64,000 nucleotides of DNA, taken from assembly GCF_002879865.1 (NCBI RefSeq), contig NZ_PNXY01000004.1, forward strand, positions 186,001 through 250,000, written 5' to 3'. This stretch comes from Paraburkholderia rhynchosiae. GTDB lineage: Bacteria > Pseudomonadota > Gammaproteobacteria > Burkholderiales > Burkholderiaceae. This document shows positions 16,268 to 24,233 of the stretch, in pieces (within the stretch, counting starts at the first letter, position 1; the number at the start of each line of letters is the position of its first letter). Under the pieces are notes generated by a model, which saw nothing but the letters and a program-made list of their open reading frames with translations, made no database searches and was not told where the DNA came from. Both the position numbers and the translations under genes were made by a program.

Positions 16268-17131
16268 ATGGGCAAGCTCGCGCTGGCAGCAAAAGTGACT
16301 CACGTGCCGTCGTTATATCTGTCCGAGCTTGACGGTCCGCATAAAGGCTGCCGTCAGCCCGCGATCGACGGTCATCATGAAATCGGCCGGCGTTGCCGCG
16401 AATCAGGGGTGGATACGATTGTCGTGTTCGATGTGCACTGGCTCGTGAATAGCGAATACCACATCAATTGTGCGCCGAGATTCGAAGGCGTTTACACGAG
16501 CAACGAACTGCCGCATTTCATCAAGAACATGCCATACGCGTATCCCGGCAATGTCGGGCTCGGCAATCTGATTGCGGAAGTCGCGAACGAAATGGGCGTG
16601 AAAAGCCGCGCGCACAGCGAGACCACGCTCGAACTCGAATACGGCACGCTGGTGCCGATGCGCTACATGAACGGCGATCAGCATTTCAAGGCCGTGTCCG
16701 TAGCGGGCTGGTGCATGTGGCATGACCTTGAAACGAGCGCGCGCTTCGGCCTCGCCGTGCGCAAGGCAATCGAAGAGCGTTATGACGGCACTGTGGCGAT
16801 TCTCGCGAGCGGTTCGCTGAGTCACCACTTCGCCAATAACGGCACGGCCGAGCAGTTCATGCACAAGGTCTGGAGTCCCTTTCTCGAACAGATGGACCGC
16901 AGAGTGGTCGAGTTGTGGGAAGCCGGTGACTGGAAAACCTTCTGCGAAATGCTGCCGCTCTACAACGAGAAATGTTGGGGCGAAGGCGGCATGCACGATA
17001 CGGCGATGCTGCTTGGCGCGCTCGGCTGGGATCGCTATGAGGGCAGAGTGGAAGTCGTCACGCCGTATTTCGGCAGCTCGGGGACTGGGCAGATCAATGC
17101 GATTTTCCCAGTCACTGCACTGCCCGTTTGA
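16268..17131 (+). CDS. hpaD: HpaD: 3,4-dihydroxyphenylacetate 2,3-dioxygenase
   Basis: A 287-residue class III extradiol ring-cleavage dioxygenase (LigB-type fold). An early THVPSLYLSE segment holds a likely metal-binding His, VVFDVHWLVN holds the next, and the active-site region ASGSLSHHF lies near residue 180. A ligand Glu is expected in the C-terminal part (around GEGGMHDTAMLL). It opens homoprotocatechuate between carbons 2 and 3 using Fe(II) and oxygen. The ATG follows GGGAGA. It sits between hpaE and hpaF. The class III type matches E. coli HpaD, as distinct from the unrelated type I enzymes found in some Gram-positive bacteria. Confidence 0.93.
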   Translation: MGKLALAAKVTHVPSLYLSELDGPHKGCRQPAIDGHHEIGRRCRESGVDTIVVFDVHWLVNSEYHINCAPRFEGVYTSNELPHFIKNMPYAYPGNVGLGNLIAEVANEMGVKSRAHSETTLELEYGTLVPMRYMNGDQHFKAVSVAGWCMWHDLETSARFGLAVRKAIEERYDGTVAILASGSLSHHFANNGTAEQFMHKVWSPFLEQMDRRVVELWEAGDWKTFCEMLPLYNEKCWGEGGMHDTAMLLGALGWDRYEGRVEVVTPYFGSSGTGQINAIFPVTALPV

Positions 17132-17152
17132 ATCCAAACCAAGGAGGCCACT

Positions 17153-17554
17153 GTGCCGCATTTGACACTCGAATACAGCGCCAATCTCGCGAACACAGAA
17201 AGTATCGGCCGTCTGTGTAATGCACTCGCGCAATGCCTCCATGAGCAGCGGGATAACGAACAGCGTGTCTATCCAACCGGCGGCATCCGCGTGCGCGCGC
17301 TGCGCTGCGAGCAGTACTGCATTGCCGATGGACGCGCCGACGCCGCGTTTCTGCACGCGAACCTGAAGATCGCCGCGGGCCGCTCCGATGCCACCAAAAA
17401 GGCAACGGGCGATGCGCTATTCGCGCTGATCAAGCAGCACTTCGCCGCTGAATTCGAACAAAGCGGGCTCGCGTTGTCGCTGGAAATCAATGAATTCAGC
17501 GTAGCCGGCACGTGGAAGCACAACAATCTCCATGCGCGGCTCAAAGCGCAATAG
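17153..17554 (+). CDS. hpaF: HpaF: 5-carboxymethyl-2-hydroxymuconate isomerase
   Basis: A 133-residue small isomerase of the tautomerase superfamily. It starts with GTG, preceded by AAGGAGG at ideal spacing; the first processed residue is Pro2 ([11 protein letters not shown]), and an N-terminal proline is the catalytic base in this superfamily. It converts 5-carboxymethyl-2-hydroxymuconate to the oxo-ene form used by HpaG. It lies 21 bases after hpaD and 41 bases before hpaH. Length and N-terminal motif match the family. Confidence 0.92.
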   Translation: MPHLTLEYSANLANTESIGRLCNALAQCLHEQRDNEQRVYPTGGIRVRALRCEQYCIADGRADAAFLHANLKIAAGRSDATKKATGDALFALIKQHFAAEFEQSGLALSLEINEFSVAGTWKHNNLHARLKAQ

Positions 17555-17595
17555 CGGGCCGGCAGAAACTCATAGCGGCTCATAGAGAACCCATC

Positions 17596-18399
17596 ATGCT
17601 AGACCAGCAAACTATTCGCGAACTCGCCGCGCAACTCGATCACGCGGAGAAGACCCGCACGCAATTGCGCCACTTTTCCGCAGCGTATCCGCAGATGACC
17701 GTCGAAGACGGTTACGCGATTCAGCGCGAGTGGGTGAAGCTCAAGCTCGCCGAGGGACACGTGATCAAGGGACGCAAGATCGGCCTTACGTCCCGTGCGA
17801 TGCAGCGTTCGTCGCAGATCGACGAGCCGGACTACGCGCCGCTGCTCGACAGCATGTTCATTGAAAACGGTCAGGACATTCGTGCCGACCGATTCATTGC
17901 GCCACGTGTCGAAGTCGAATTGGCATTTGTGTTGAGCAAGCCGCTGAAGGGCCCAGGCGTCACGCTGTTCGATGTGCTCGACGCAACCGCTTATGTCACG
18001 CCGGCTGTGGAGATTATCGACGCGCGCATCGAGCAGTTCGACCGTGAGACGCGCGCGCCGCGCAAGGTCTACGACACGATCTCCGACTTCGCGGCCAATG
18101 CGGGGATCGTGCTGGGCGGGCGCCCTGTGCGTCCGTTGGACGTCGACCTTCGGTGGGTCGGCGCATTGCTTTATAAAAACGGCGCAGTCGAAGAAAGCGG
18201 TCTCGCGGCGGCCGTATTGAATCATCCGGCTACCGGCGTCGCGTGGCTCGCCAACAAGATCGCCCCGTACGATGAAATGCTCAATGCAAACGACGTGATC
18301 CTGAGCGGCTCATTCACGAGCCCGATTGCCGCCAAAGCGGGCGACACTTTTCACGTCGACTATGGTCCGCTCGGCGGCATTGGTTTGAACTTCATCTGA
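17596..18399 (+). CDS. hpaH: HpaH: 2-oxo-hept-4-ene-1,7-dioate hydratase
   Basis: A 267-residue hydratase of the MhpD/HpaH family, which is related to the fumarylacetoacetate hydrolase fold. Features include [13 protein letters not shown], the acidic metal-site run [21 protein letters not shown] and a closing [14 protein letters not shown]. It adds water to 2-oxo-hept-4-ene-1,7-dioate to give the substrate of HpaI. I chose the ATG at 17596 ([14 protein letters not shown]) because homologues start there. A longer in-frame start at 17512 lies inside hpaF and would add 28 residues without family similarity. Confidence 0.92.
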   Translation: MLDQQTIRELAAQLDHAEKTRTQLRHFSAAYPQMTVEDGYAIQREWVKLKLAEGHVIKGRKIGLTSRAMQRSSQIDEPDYAPLLDSMFIENGQDIRADRFIAPRVEVELAFVLSKPLKGPGVTLFDVLDATAYVTPAVEIIDARIEQFDRETRAPRKVYDTISDFAANAGIVLGGRPVRPLDVDLRWVGALLYKNGAVEESGLAAAVLNHPATGVAWLANKIAPYDEMLNANDVILSGSFTSPIAAKAGDTFHVDYGPLGGIGLNFI

Positions 18400-18407
18400 G
18401 CGCGTAC

Positions 18408-19211
18408 ATGTCCCTGCCGCAGAACACATTCAAACGCGCGCTGCGCGAAGGTACGCCGCAATTCGGCCTTTGGGCCGCGCTTGCCGACGCCTACGTGACC
18501 GAGTTGCTGGCCACGGCCGGTTTCGACTGGCTGTTGATCGACAACGAACACGCGCCGAACGACGTGCGCAGCACGCTCGCGCAATTGCAGGCGGTGGCGG
18601 CTTATGCATCGCATCCGGTGGTGCGTCCGATCCGAAGCGACAGCGCGTTGATCAAGCAGTTGCTCGACATCGGCGCACAAACCTTGTTGCTGCCGATGAT
18701 CGACACCGCTGAACAGGCCGCCGATGCAGTCGCGGCGACGCGTTATCCGCCGCAGGGCATTCGCGGCGTGGGCAGCGCATTGGCGCGCGCGTCGCGCTGG
18801 AATCGAATTCCCGACTATCTGAACAGGGCCGCTGAAGAACTGTGCGTGCTGGTACAAGTGGAGACCGTGCAGGGCATGGAGAATCTGTCGGCGATTGCCG
18901 CGGTGCATGGCGTCGATGGCGTATTTTTCGGTCCCGCTGATCTGAGCGCGTCGATGGGCCTGCTCGGCAAACCGGGCGATGCCAGCGTGCGCGATGCAAT
19001 TCGCGGCGGCATCGAAAGCGCGCGGCGCGCGGGCAAGGCGGCGGGCGTGCTCGCGCCGGATCGGGCGATAGCCGCGGAGTATCTTGCGGCGGGCGCTACG
19101 TTTGTCGCGGTCGGAACGGATACGGGTTTGCTAAGCCGCGCGGCAGCGGATCTGGCGGCTTTGTATAAACAGAACCTGCAAGTGGAGGCCGCGGCGAAGG
19201 GCGGATACTGA
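18408..19211 (+). CDS. hpaI: HpaI: 4-hydroxy-2-oxo-heptane-1,7-dioate aldolase
   Basis: A 267-residue class II pyruvate aldolase of the HpcH/HpaI family. Landmarks are [22 protein letters not shown], the [11 protein letters not shown] segment with the catalytic His, [12 protein letters not shown] with a metal-binding Glu, and [15 protein letters not shown] with the second metal ligand. It cleaves the last intermediate to pyruvate and succinate semialdehyde, finishing the pathway. It is the last recognisable gene of the operon, 8 bases after hpaH. The operon within this window carries neither 4-hydroxyphenylacetate hydroxylase (hpaBC) nor hpaX. Confidence 0.94.
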   Translation: MSLPQNTFKRALREGTPQFGLWAALADAYVTELLATAGFDWLLIDNEHAPNDVRSTLAQLQAVAAYASHPVVRPIRSDSALIKQLLDIGAQTLLLPMIDTAEQAADAVAATRYPPQGIRGVGSALARASRWNRIPDYLNRAAEELCVLVQVETVQGMENLSAIAAVHGVDGVFFGPADLSASMGLLGKPGDASVRDAIRGGIESARRAGKAAGVLAPDRAIAAEYLAAGATFVAVGTDTGLLSRAAADLAALYKQNLQVEAAAKGGY

Positions 19212-19240
19212 ACGCAAGCGCAGGGGAAAGCCGTTCGCAA

Positions 19241-19263
19241 AGGGGACGGCTCGAATGTCCCCT
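19241..19263. terminator. Candidate hairpin between hpaI and the GGDEF-EAL gene
   Basis: A 7-bp perfect stem (AGGGGAC and its complement) with a 9-base loop lies in the short convergent gap. It has no T-run on the plus side and only three T on the minus side, so it is a weak terminator candidate. Confidence 0.3.
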
Positions 19264-21596
19264 CACTCCCCCGCCGGCCACGGCAACCCATGCGCCGACC
19301 AATCCAGCTCGACGCCAATGACCCACCGCTCGTCCGCGAACTGCAGGGCGAGCGTCACCGCAATACACGGCCTTCCGCTTGCGAGCGAAAGATAAGGATT
19401 GCTCGCAATCGCCACGCCCGGCAACAGCACCGCGTTGCGATAGTACGGCCGATGGTCCCAGCGCGCGTCTCGCGGATTCGCCACCGGGTGCAGCGACGCA
19501 CCCTCCGTGAGCCCTGCAGGACCCTGCACCTCATGACCGACCTGCCTGCCCGCATCGTCGAGAATGAAGCAGCTAATGCAACGCTCGAACGTCGCGACAA
19601 GCGCGAACGCGCGATCCATGTCGACGCCTGAGCGCAATGCGTCCGCGGCCTCTCGCAACGCAGACCGGTACGGCTCGACTTCGGATTCGAACAACGCATG
19701 CTGATGCGCGCGGCCTTGCGCGATCACATCGAAAGCATCGTCGATTCGCAGATGCACCGAGCCTGGCGGCGCGATCTCCGCCGCGGGCCGCCCGAGCAGA
19801 TACCCTTGTGCGAAGTCCACATTCGATTCGACCGCGAGAATCAGCTCCTCGGTCGTCTCCACGCCTTCCACTACCACCAGCATGCCGGCCTGATGCAGCA
19901 ACGACACGAGCTTCGGCAAGATCGGCTGTCCGGTTCCGTGACCGGTCGCGCGGATCAGTTCGCCGTCGAGCTTCACAATGTCCGGACGAATGCGCAGCAG
20001 TCTGTCGAGATTCGATTGACCCGCGCCGAAATCATCGACGGCGATCAGGAAACCATGCTCACGGTACGACGTCGCCACGCGCGACATCTCGTCGACACTG
20101 CCGCCGCGCGATTCCAGAATCTCGAGGATCACCTGTTCCGGTGCGAGCCCTACTCTTCGGACGATCGCCGCGAGTTGACCGGCATAGCCCTCGGCGACAA
20201 ACGTGGCCGGCAGAATGTTGAGGAACAGCCAGTCGCCCGCGGGCAGTGACCGGCGCGCGTTCGCCAGGTGCACGGCGTGACTCGCGCGATCGAGCACGCC
20301 TTCGTCGCCGGACGGCTTGGGCGCGAATAGCACGGCCGGCGGCAACAGCGTGCCGTCGTCGAGTTCGCCGCGCAACAGCGCCTCGAAGCCGACCTGCTTC
20401 TGATGCGACAAACTGAAGAGCGGCTGAAAGTGCGAGGTCAGGTAATAGTCTTCCCATCGATGCCGCGAACTCGCGGCACCGTCTACGCCGCATGCGTCCT
20501 CGATCAGCAGTTGCAGCGGCGCGTCAGGCAGCGGGCGCTCGGCGCACACGCGGTTCCTGCCTGAATGCTTCGCGCGTAGCAAGGCTTCGTCGGCGCGATC
20601 GAGCAGCACCATGATGCTTTCGCCGCTACGGTGCTCGGCTACGCCGAAGCTTGCAGTCAGATTACCGTCCGGGCGTTCAATCGCGGCAATCGCGCCACGC
20701 AGCCGCTCGGCGAGGCGCAGCGCGCCGGCCAGGCCATCGCACAAGAGCACGGCGAACTCCTCGCCGCCGATGCGGCTCACGCTCTCGCTGGCTCCCGTGC
20801 CTTCCATCAGCACCTGGGCGACCTGGTGCAACGCAAGGTCGCCCACCGCATGACCGAACCGGTCGTTCAGCGACTTGAAATTGTCGATGTCGACAAAAAT
20901 CGCACTGACCGGCGCGCCGTGTGCAACGTCGGCGAGGCGTCGCTCGGCCTGCGCGACGAACGCGCGGCGATTTTGCAGGCCGGTCAGCGGGTCGGTGGCC
21001 GCCAGTTGAGCCAACTGGTTCTCGAGCAGATAGTGATTGCGCCGGAACGAGTAGAAGCCGAAATGAAAGACAACGGAAGTCGGCATACCGACCGCCGCGA
21101 TCCACATCCATACAACGATGTCCACGTCGGCCGTGCGCTGCGCACCAAGCAGCATCGGGATCGCCGCCGCATAGAAGAGCGCGCTGCCGACAAAGAAATG
21201 CGTCGGCGTGAGCCACAGCGGCGCGGCGCAAACCGGTATCACCACCATTGCCGGCAGCGTCCACAGCAGCGGTTGTTGCACGCCTGCGACGTTCAGCGCG
21301 ACGCCGCCTAGCAGCGCCAGCGAGAACGCAACGCCGATGGCGCCGAATGTCCACGTCGACTTTGCGTGCGGAATGGCCAGCACCAGCAACGCCAACACAA
21401 ACGCGCAGCCAAGCCGATAGACGAGCGGAGCCGCCGGTCCGTCGGCGAGGCCCCGCGCCGCCACGACGCAGAGGAACGCGACGACCGTGAACGCCATCGT
21501 CACCGTTGATAACGGACGCTGATGTTCGAGCGAGCGCCGGTGAAAGCGCTCGCGCAGGCCGGTATCGGAGGATTGCTGCGGCAAGGTAAAGAGCAT
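19263..21596 (-). CDS. Membrane GGDEF-EAL protein with C-terminal Cache-like domain
   Basis: A 777-residue c-di-GMP enzyme. The first ~205 residues hold about six hydrophobic segments, a MASE-like membrane sensor. A GGDEF domain follows with GGEEF at about residues 277-281 and no RxxD inhibition site five residues upstream. The EAL domain (EAL at about 405-407) keeps LNILP, a Glu in EILES, DDFGAGQSN, KLDGEL and EGVE, so phosphodiesterase activity looks possible. After EAL come about 130 extra residues with a PDC/Cache-like pattern (RPYYRNAV then YLSLASGRPCIAVTL), placed on the cytoplasmic side because no membrane segment follows. It is divergent from bcsD, so it probably tunes c-di-GMP for the cellulose synthase. 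Which activity dominates is unknown. Confidence 0.88.
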   Translation of the reverse strand: MLFTLPQQSSDTGLRERFHRRSLEHQRPLSTVTMAFTVVAFLCVVAARGLADGPAAPLVYRLGCAFVLALLVLAIPHAKSTWTFGAIGVAFSLALLGGVALNVAGVQQPLLWTLPAMVVIPVCAAPLWLTPTHFFVGSALFYAAAIPMLLGAQRTADVDIVVWMWIAAVGMPTSVVFHFGFYSFRRNHYLLENQLAQLAATDPLTGLQNRRAFVAQAERRLADVAHGAPVSAIFVDIDNFKSLNDRFGHAVGDLALHQVAQVLMEGTGASESVSRIGGEEFAVLLCDGLAGALRLAERLRGAIAAIERPDGNLTASFGVAEHRSGESIMVLLDRADEALLRAKHSGRNRVCAERPLPDAPLQLLIEDACGVDGAASSRHRWEDYYLTSHFQPLFSLSHQKQVGFEALLRGELDDGTLLPPAVLFAPKPSGDEGVLDRASHAVHLANARRSLPAGDWLFLNILPATFVAEGYAGQLAAIVRRVGLAPEQVILEILESRGGSVDEMSRVATSYREHGFLIAVDDFGAGQSNLDRLLRIRPDIVKLDGELIRATGHGTGQPILPKLVSLLHQAGMLVVVEGVETTEELILAVESNVDFAQGYLLGRPAAEIAPPGSVHLRIDDAFDVIAQGRAHQHALFESEVEPYRSALREAADALRSGVDMDRAFALVATFERCISCFILDDAGRQVGHEVQGPAGLTEGASLHPVANPRDARWDHRPYYRNAVLLPGVAIASNPYLSLASGRPCIAVTLALQFADERWVIGVELDWSAHGLPWPAGE

Positions 21597-21908
21597 GGGT
21601 GGCTAACAGGCGGGTCCGGTCACTCTATCCATGTTTATCGGCAAATATCTGACGAATATTAGAGCTTTTGGCAACAAATTCGCGACTGTCGCGTTTGTGC
21701 CTATCGGACACGCCATGAAAGTGGCCGAATGTGGCTAAAAGTTAATGTCTTAAGTAGACTGCTCCGAAATGTGCGCTAGCGCCTGGTAAAAGCGGTAAGT
21801 CCTACCTGGTCGCACGAATGCGCGCAATCACGCGAGCCACTTTCCCTGCACCTCCGGTCGTCGGCGTCGGTTTGGGCGATTTGAAGCGACGGCCATTCTC
21901 CAGAAAAC
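21597..21908. other. Divergent regulatory region between GGDEF-EAL gene and bcsD
   Basis: A 312-base gap with no gene, expected to hold the promoters of both units. It contains a partial sigma-54-like element (listed separately), an AATAT/ATATT dyad at about 21644-21660, and a GTGGC direct repeat near 21722. bcsD has no obvious Shine-Dalgarno sequence before its ATG. Confidence 0.5.
21668..21683 (+). promoter_or_regulatory. Weak sigma-54-like element upstream of bcsD
   Basis: TTGGCA is followed by TTCGC such that the invariant GG (21670-21671) and GC (21682-21683) are exactly 10 bases apart, as in -24/-12 promoters. The -12 side departs from TTGC by one base. It lies about 225 bases before bcsD. 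This is a low-confidence pattern match. Confidence 0.25.
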
Positions 21909-22364
21909 ATGGTTCCAATTCTCGATTACCTGCTGGACCGTCAGATGTCACCGCAATGGCGAGGCATGCTCTCCGCATTGGCGTCGGAGTTCGAAGCGCA
22001 GATTGGCCGCGATGAGCTACGTCACTTGATGCACCGCGTGGGCGGCCGGTTCGCCGCCGCGCATCCGCTGCCGGCTAGCGACTCGACCGCGGACCTCGCG
22101 CTGACCTTGAATGCGCGTTGGCATGAAATGGATTGGGGCTATGTCGAACTCGCGGATGAACCGGAGTCGCTGCGCATCGTCCATTACTGCGCGCCGCTGC
22201 CGGCTTTCGGCAAAAGTGCGCTCGCCTGGACCCCGGCGTTTCTCGAAGGCGCCTATCAGACGTGGTTGAGTGCGCTCGGCGCGCAGGGCCTGTCGGTCGC
22301 GCAAACCAGCAACTACACGGACGACACGGCCATTGAGTTCCGTCTGAGCCGCCATGCGGTGTGA
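21909..22364 (+). CDS. bcsD: BcsD cellulose synthase accessory subunit
   Basis: A 151-residue soluble protein of the cellulose synthase subunit D family. It begins VPILDYLLDRQMSPQWRGML and carries family landmarks such as LRHLMHRVGGRFAA, the Trp-rich stretch around WHEMDWGYV, and FLEGAYQTWLSALGA. In Komagataeibacter, BcsD forms a periplasmic octamer that helps arrange glucan chains into ribbons. Its presence marks this as a type I-like bcs operon. No signal peptide is visible, which is also true of known BcsD. It is the first gene of the operon, and a 133-base gap precedes bcsP. Confidence 0.88.
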   Translation: MVPILDYLLDRQMSPQWRGMLSALASEFEAQIGRDELRHLMHRVGGRFAAAHPLPASDSTADLALTLNARWHEMDWGYVELADEPESLRIVHYCAPLPAFGKSALAWTPAFLEGAYQTWLSALGAQGLSVAQTSNYTDDTAIEFRLSRHAV

Positions 22365-22497
22365 CCGGCACAACAGGCAATAACGCTGTGCGCAGACCGG
22401 TGCGCGTCAGCAGCAGGCAGGCACTTGCGCAATGGTTTTGCGCCACGAGCGAGTGTAAGGACCGGGCAACGCAGGTCATGAAAAGAATGGCGGCATT

Positions 22498-23448
22498 ATG
22501 AGTTCATCAAGCGACATCGAAAAACTGTTCGATCATTTCGGCGGCGACGCCAAGGCGTACCAGGAAATTGGCCGCGAAAACGAGGCACACACGGCGCGCA
22601 CACGCTGGCCGCTTCTGGTGACGCTGGATCTGAGACAGCCGCCGATTCCCCCAATCGGGCAGCGCGCCGAAGCCAGGCCGCAGCCGACTGCCGACGATAC
22701 TGCGGCGTCCACAGCTCGTCAGGACGGCGCGCCGAAAGACGCCGCTTCGGTGACGCGCGCGAAAGCGCCGCTTTTTACGCGATCGCATCGGCGGGACATT
22801 CCGCCGGTCGCGGTCGCCGTGGCGCCGCCCGCGACGCCGCGCGGCGCGTCGCGTTTCAGCTCGCCGGAAACGAAGAGTCAGGCCACCGCAGCGCCCGCCC
22901 CGGTCGGGGTCGACGCCGTGCCGCCGTCAGTGCAGGCGATAGCGGAGCAAAAGCAAACCGCGGCGGCCGACGTTGCCGTGGCCAGCGTCGCACCGATTGC
23001 GTCGATCGCAGCAATCGCGCCGGTCGTGTCAATTCCACCCGGTACGGCGACCACGCCGGCTGCCAGCGTTCCGCCGACGGTTTCAATGCAGACAGCGTCC
23101 GCCCAAGCCGCCAGGCCGACTCCGGCATGGGTCCAGGCACCGGCCCCCGCGCGCGCTTTTGCGACCCCGGCAACGCCAGCAACGTTGACATCCGCCCCGC
23201 CCGCAACCGCGAAACAACCGGCGTCGGCGTCGATCCTCGGCAAACTGTTCGCCCCGCAATCCAAAGCCGCGCCGCCGCGCGCCGCCGCACCGGCTACGGA
23301 ATCTGTGCCGCTGCAATCGCTGTTCGACCGCCTGCGCGGCACGCCGCATGGCACAACTGCCGCGCCGCGAAACACAGCAAGCGCAGCAAACAACGCCGGC
23401 CATGCCGCGCACAACTCGTGGCTCGTCAGCGGCCCTCGTCGCTCATGA
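22498..23448 (+). CDS. bcsP: BcsP/BcsR-like Pro/Ala-rich cellulose biosynthesis protein
   Basis: A 316-residue protein in two parts. The first ~45 residues (SSDIEKLFDHFGGDAKAYQEI, then a TRWPLL motif) resemble the small cellulose regulator BcsR (YhjR), which shares RWPLL. The remaining ~270 residues are a low-complexity Ala/Pro/Thr/Val region with no predicted fold, ending in short conserved-looking pieces (SILGKLFAPQS, VPLQSLFDRLRG). Betaproteobacterial operons often have such a gene, called bcsP, directly before bcsQ. Its stop overlaps the bcsQ start (ATGA), so the two are coupled. A role with BcsQ in locating or stabilising the synthase is inferred from E. coli BcsR-BcsQ. Confidence 0.75.
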   Translation: MSSSSDIEKLFDHFGGDAKAYQEIGRENEAHTARTRWPLLVTLDLRQPPIPPIGQRAEARPQPTADDTAASTARQDGAPKDAASVTRAKAPLFTRSHRRDIPPVAVAVAPPATPRGASRFSSPETKSQATAAPAPVGVDAVPPSVQAIAEQKQTAAADVAVASVAPIASIAAIAPVVSIPPGTATTPAASVPPTVSMQTASAQAARPTPAWVQAPAPARAFATPATPATLTSAPPATAKQPASASILGKLFAPQSKAAPPRAAAPATESVPLQSLFDRLRGTPHGTTAAPRNTASAANNAGHAAHNSWLVSGPRRS

Positions 23449-24233
23449 AAGTCATCGCGGTAGTGTCCGCCAAGGGCGGGGTCGGCAAGACGACCCTCGC
23501 CGCGAATCTCGCCTCCATGCTGGCCATAAGCGGCCGGCGCGTAATCGCGCTCGACCTCGATCCGCAGAACGCGCTGCGTCTGCACTTCGGCGTGCCGCTC
23601 GACAGCATCGACGGCCTCTCGCGCGCAACGTTGACGGGCGACCTGTGGCAATCGGTGATGTTCGACGGCGTCGACGGCGTGACCGTGCTGCCCTACGGCG
23701 CGGTGCTCGAGGACGACCGCCGCCGCTTCGAAGCGCACATCGACCACGACCCGCTGTGGCTCACGCACGCGCTGCGGACCTTGCGGCTCGAAGCCTCCGA
23801 CGTCGTCATCATCGACACGCCGCCGGGTTCGTCCACCTATGTGCGCACGGCGTTGTGCGCGGCGACTTACGCGCTGAACGTGGTGCTCGCCGATGCCGCT
23901 TCTTACGCGGCGATTCCGCAGATGGAGCGGCTGATCGACACTTACGCGACGCCGCGCGCCGAATTCGGGGGCGTCGGCTACGTGGTGAACCAGATCGACC
24001 AGTCGCGCCAGTTGACCAAAGACGTACTCAAGGTGCTGCGCCAGATGCTGGGCGACAAGCTGTTTCCAGGCGTGGTTCATCTTGACGAAGGCGTGAGCGA
24101 AGCGCTCGCGTGCGACACCACGCTCATCCATTACGATCCGCTTAGCCAGGCCGCCGCCGACTTTCGCGCGTGCGGCACGTGGCTGATGTCGGCGGTCGAC
24201 GCGATCGCTGTCTCGCCAGGGAATGCGGCATGA
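23445..24233 (+). CDS. bcsQ: BcsQ, ParA/MinD-like ATPase of cellulose synthesis
   Basis: A 262-residue SIMIBI ATPase. The deviant Walker A (SAKGGVGKTTLAANL, residues about 8-22) is at the very N-terminus, and VVIIDTPPGSSTYVRTAL provides the switch/Walker B region. I chose the ATG at 23445 because the P-loop then starts at its usual place; the longer frame open from 23127 overlaps bcsP and is a shadow. Both ends use ATGA overlaps, with bcsP before and bcsA after. In E. coli, BcsQ with BcsR supports synthase assembly at the cell pole. Confidence 0.92.
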   Translation: MKVIAVVSAKGGVGKTTLAANLASMLAISGRRVIALDLDPQNALRLHFGVPLDSIDGLSRATLTGDLWQSVMFDGVDGVTVLPYGAVLEDDRRRFEAHIDHDPLWLTHALRTLRLEASDVVIIDTPPGSSTYVRTALCAATYALNVVLADAASYAAIPQMERLIDTYATPRAEFGGVGYVVNQIDQSRQLTKDVLKVLRQMLGDKLFPGVVHLDEGVSEALACDTTLIHYDPLSQAAADFRACGTWLMSAVDAIAVSPGNAA

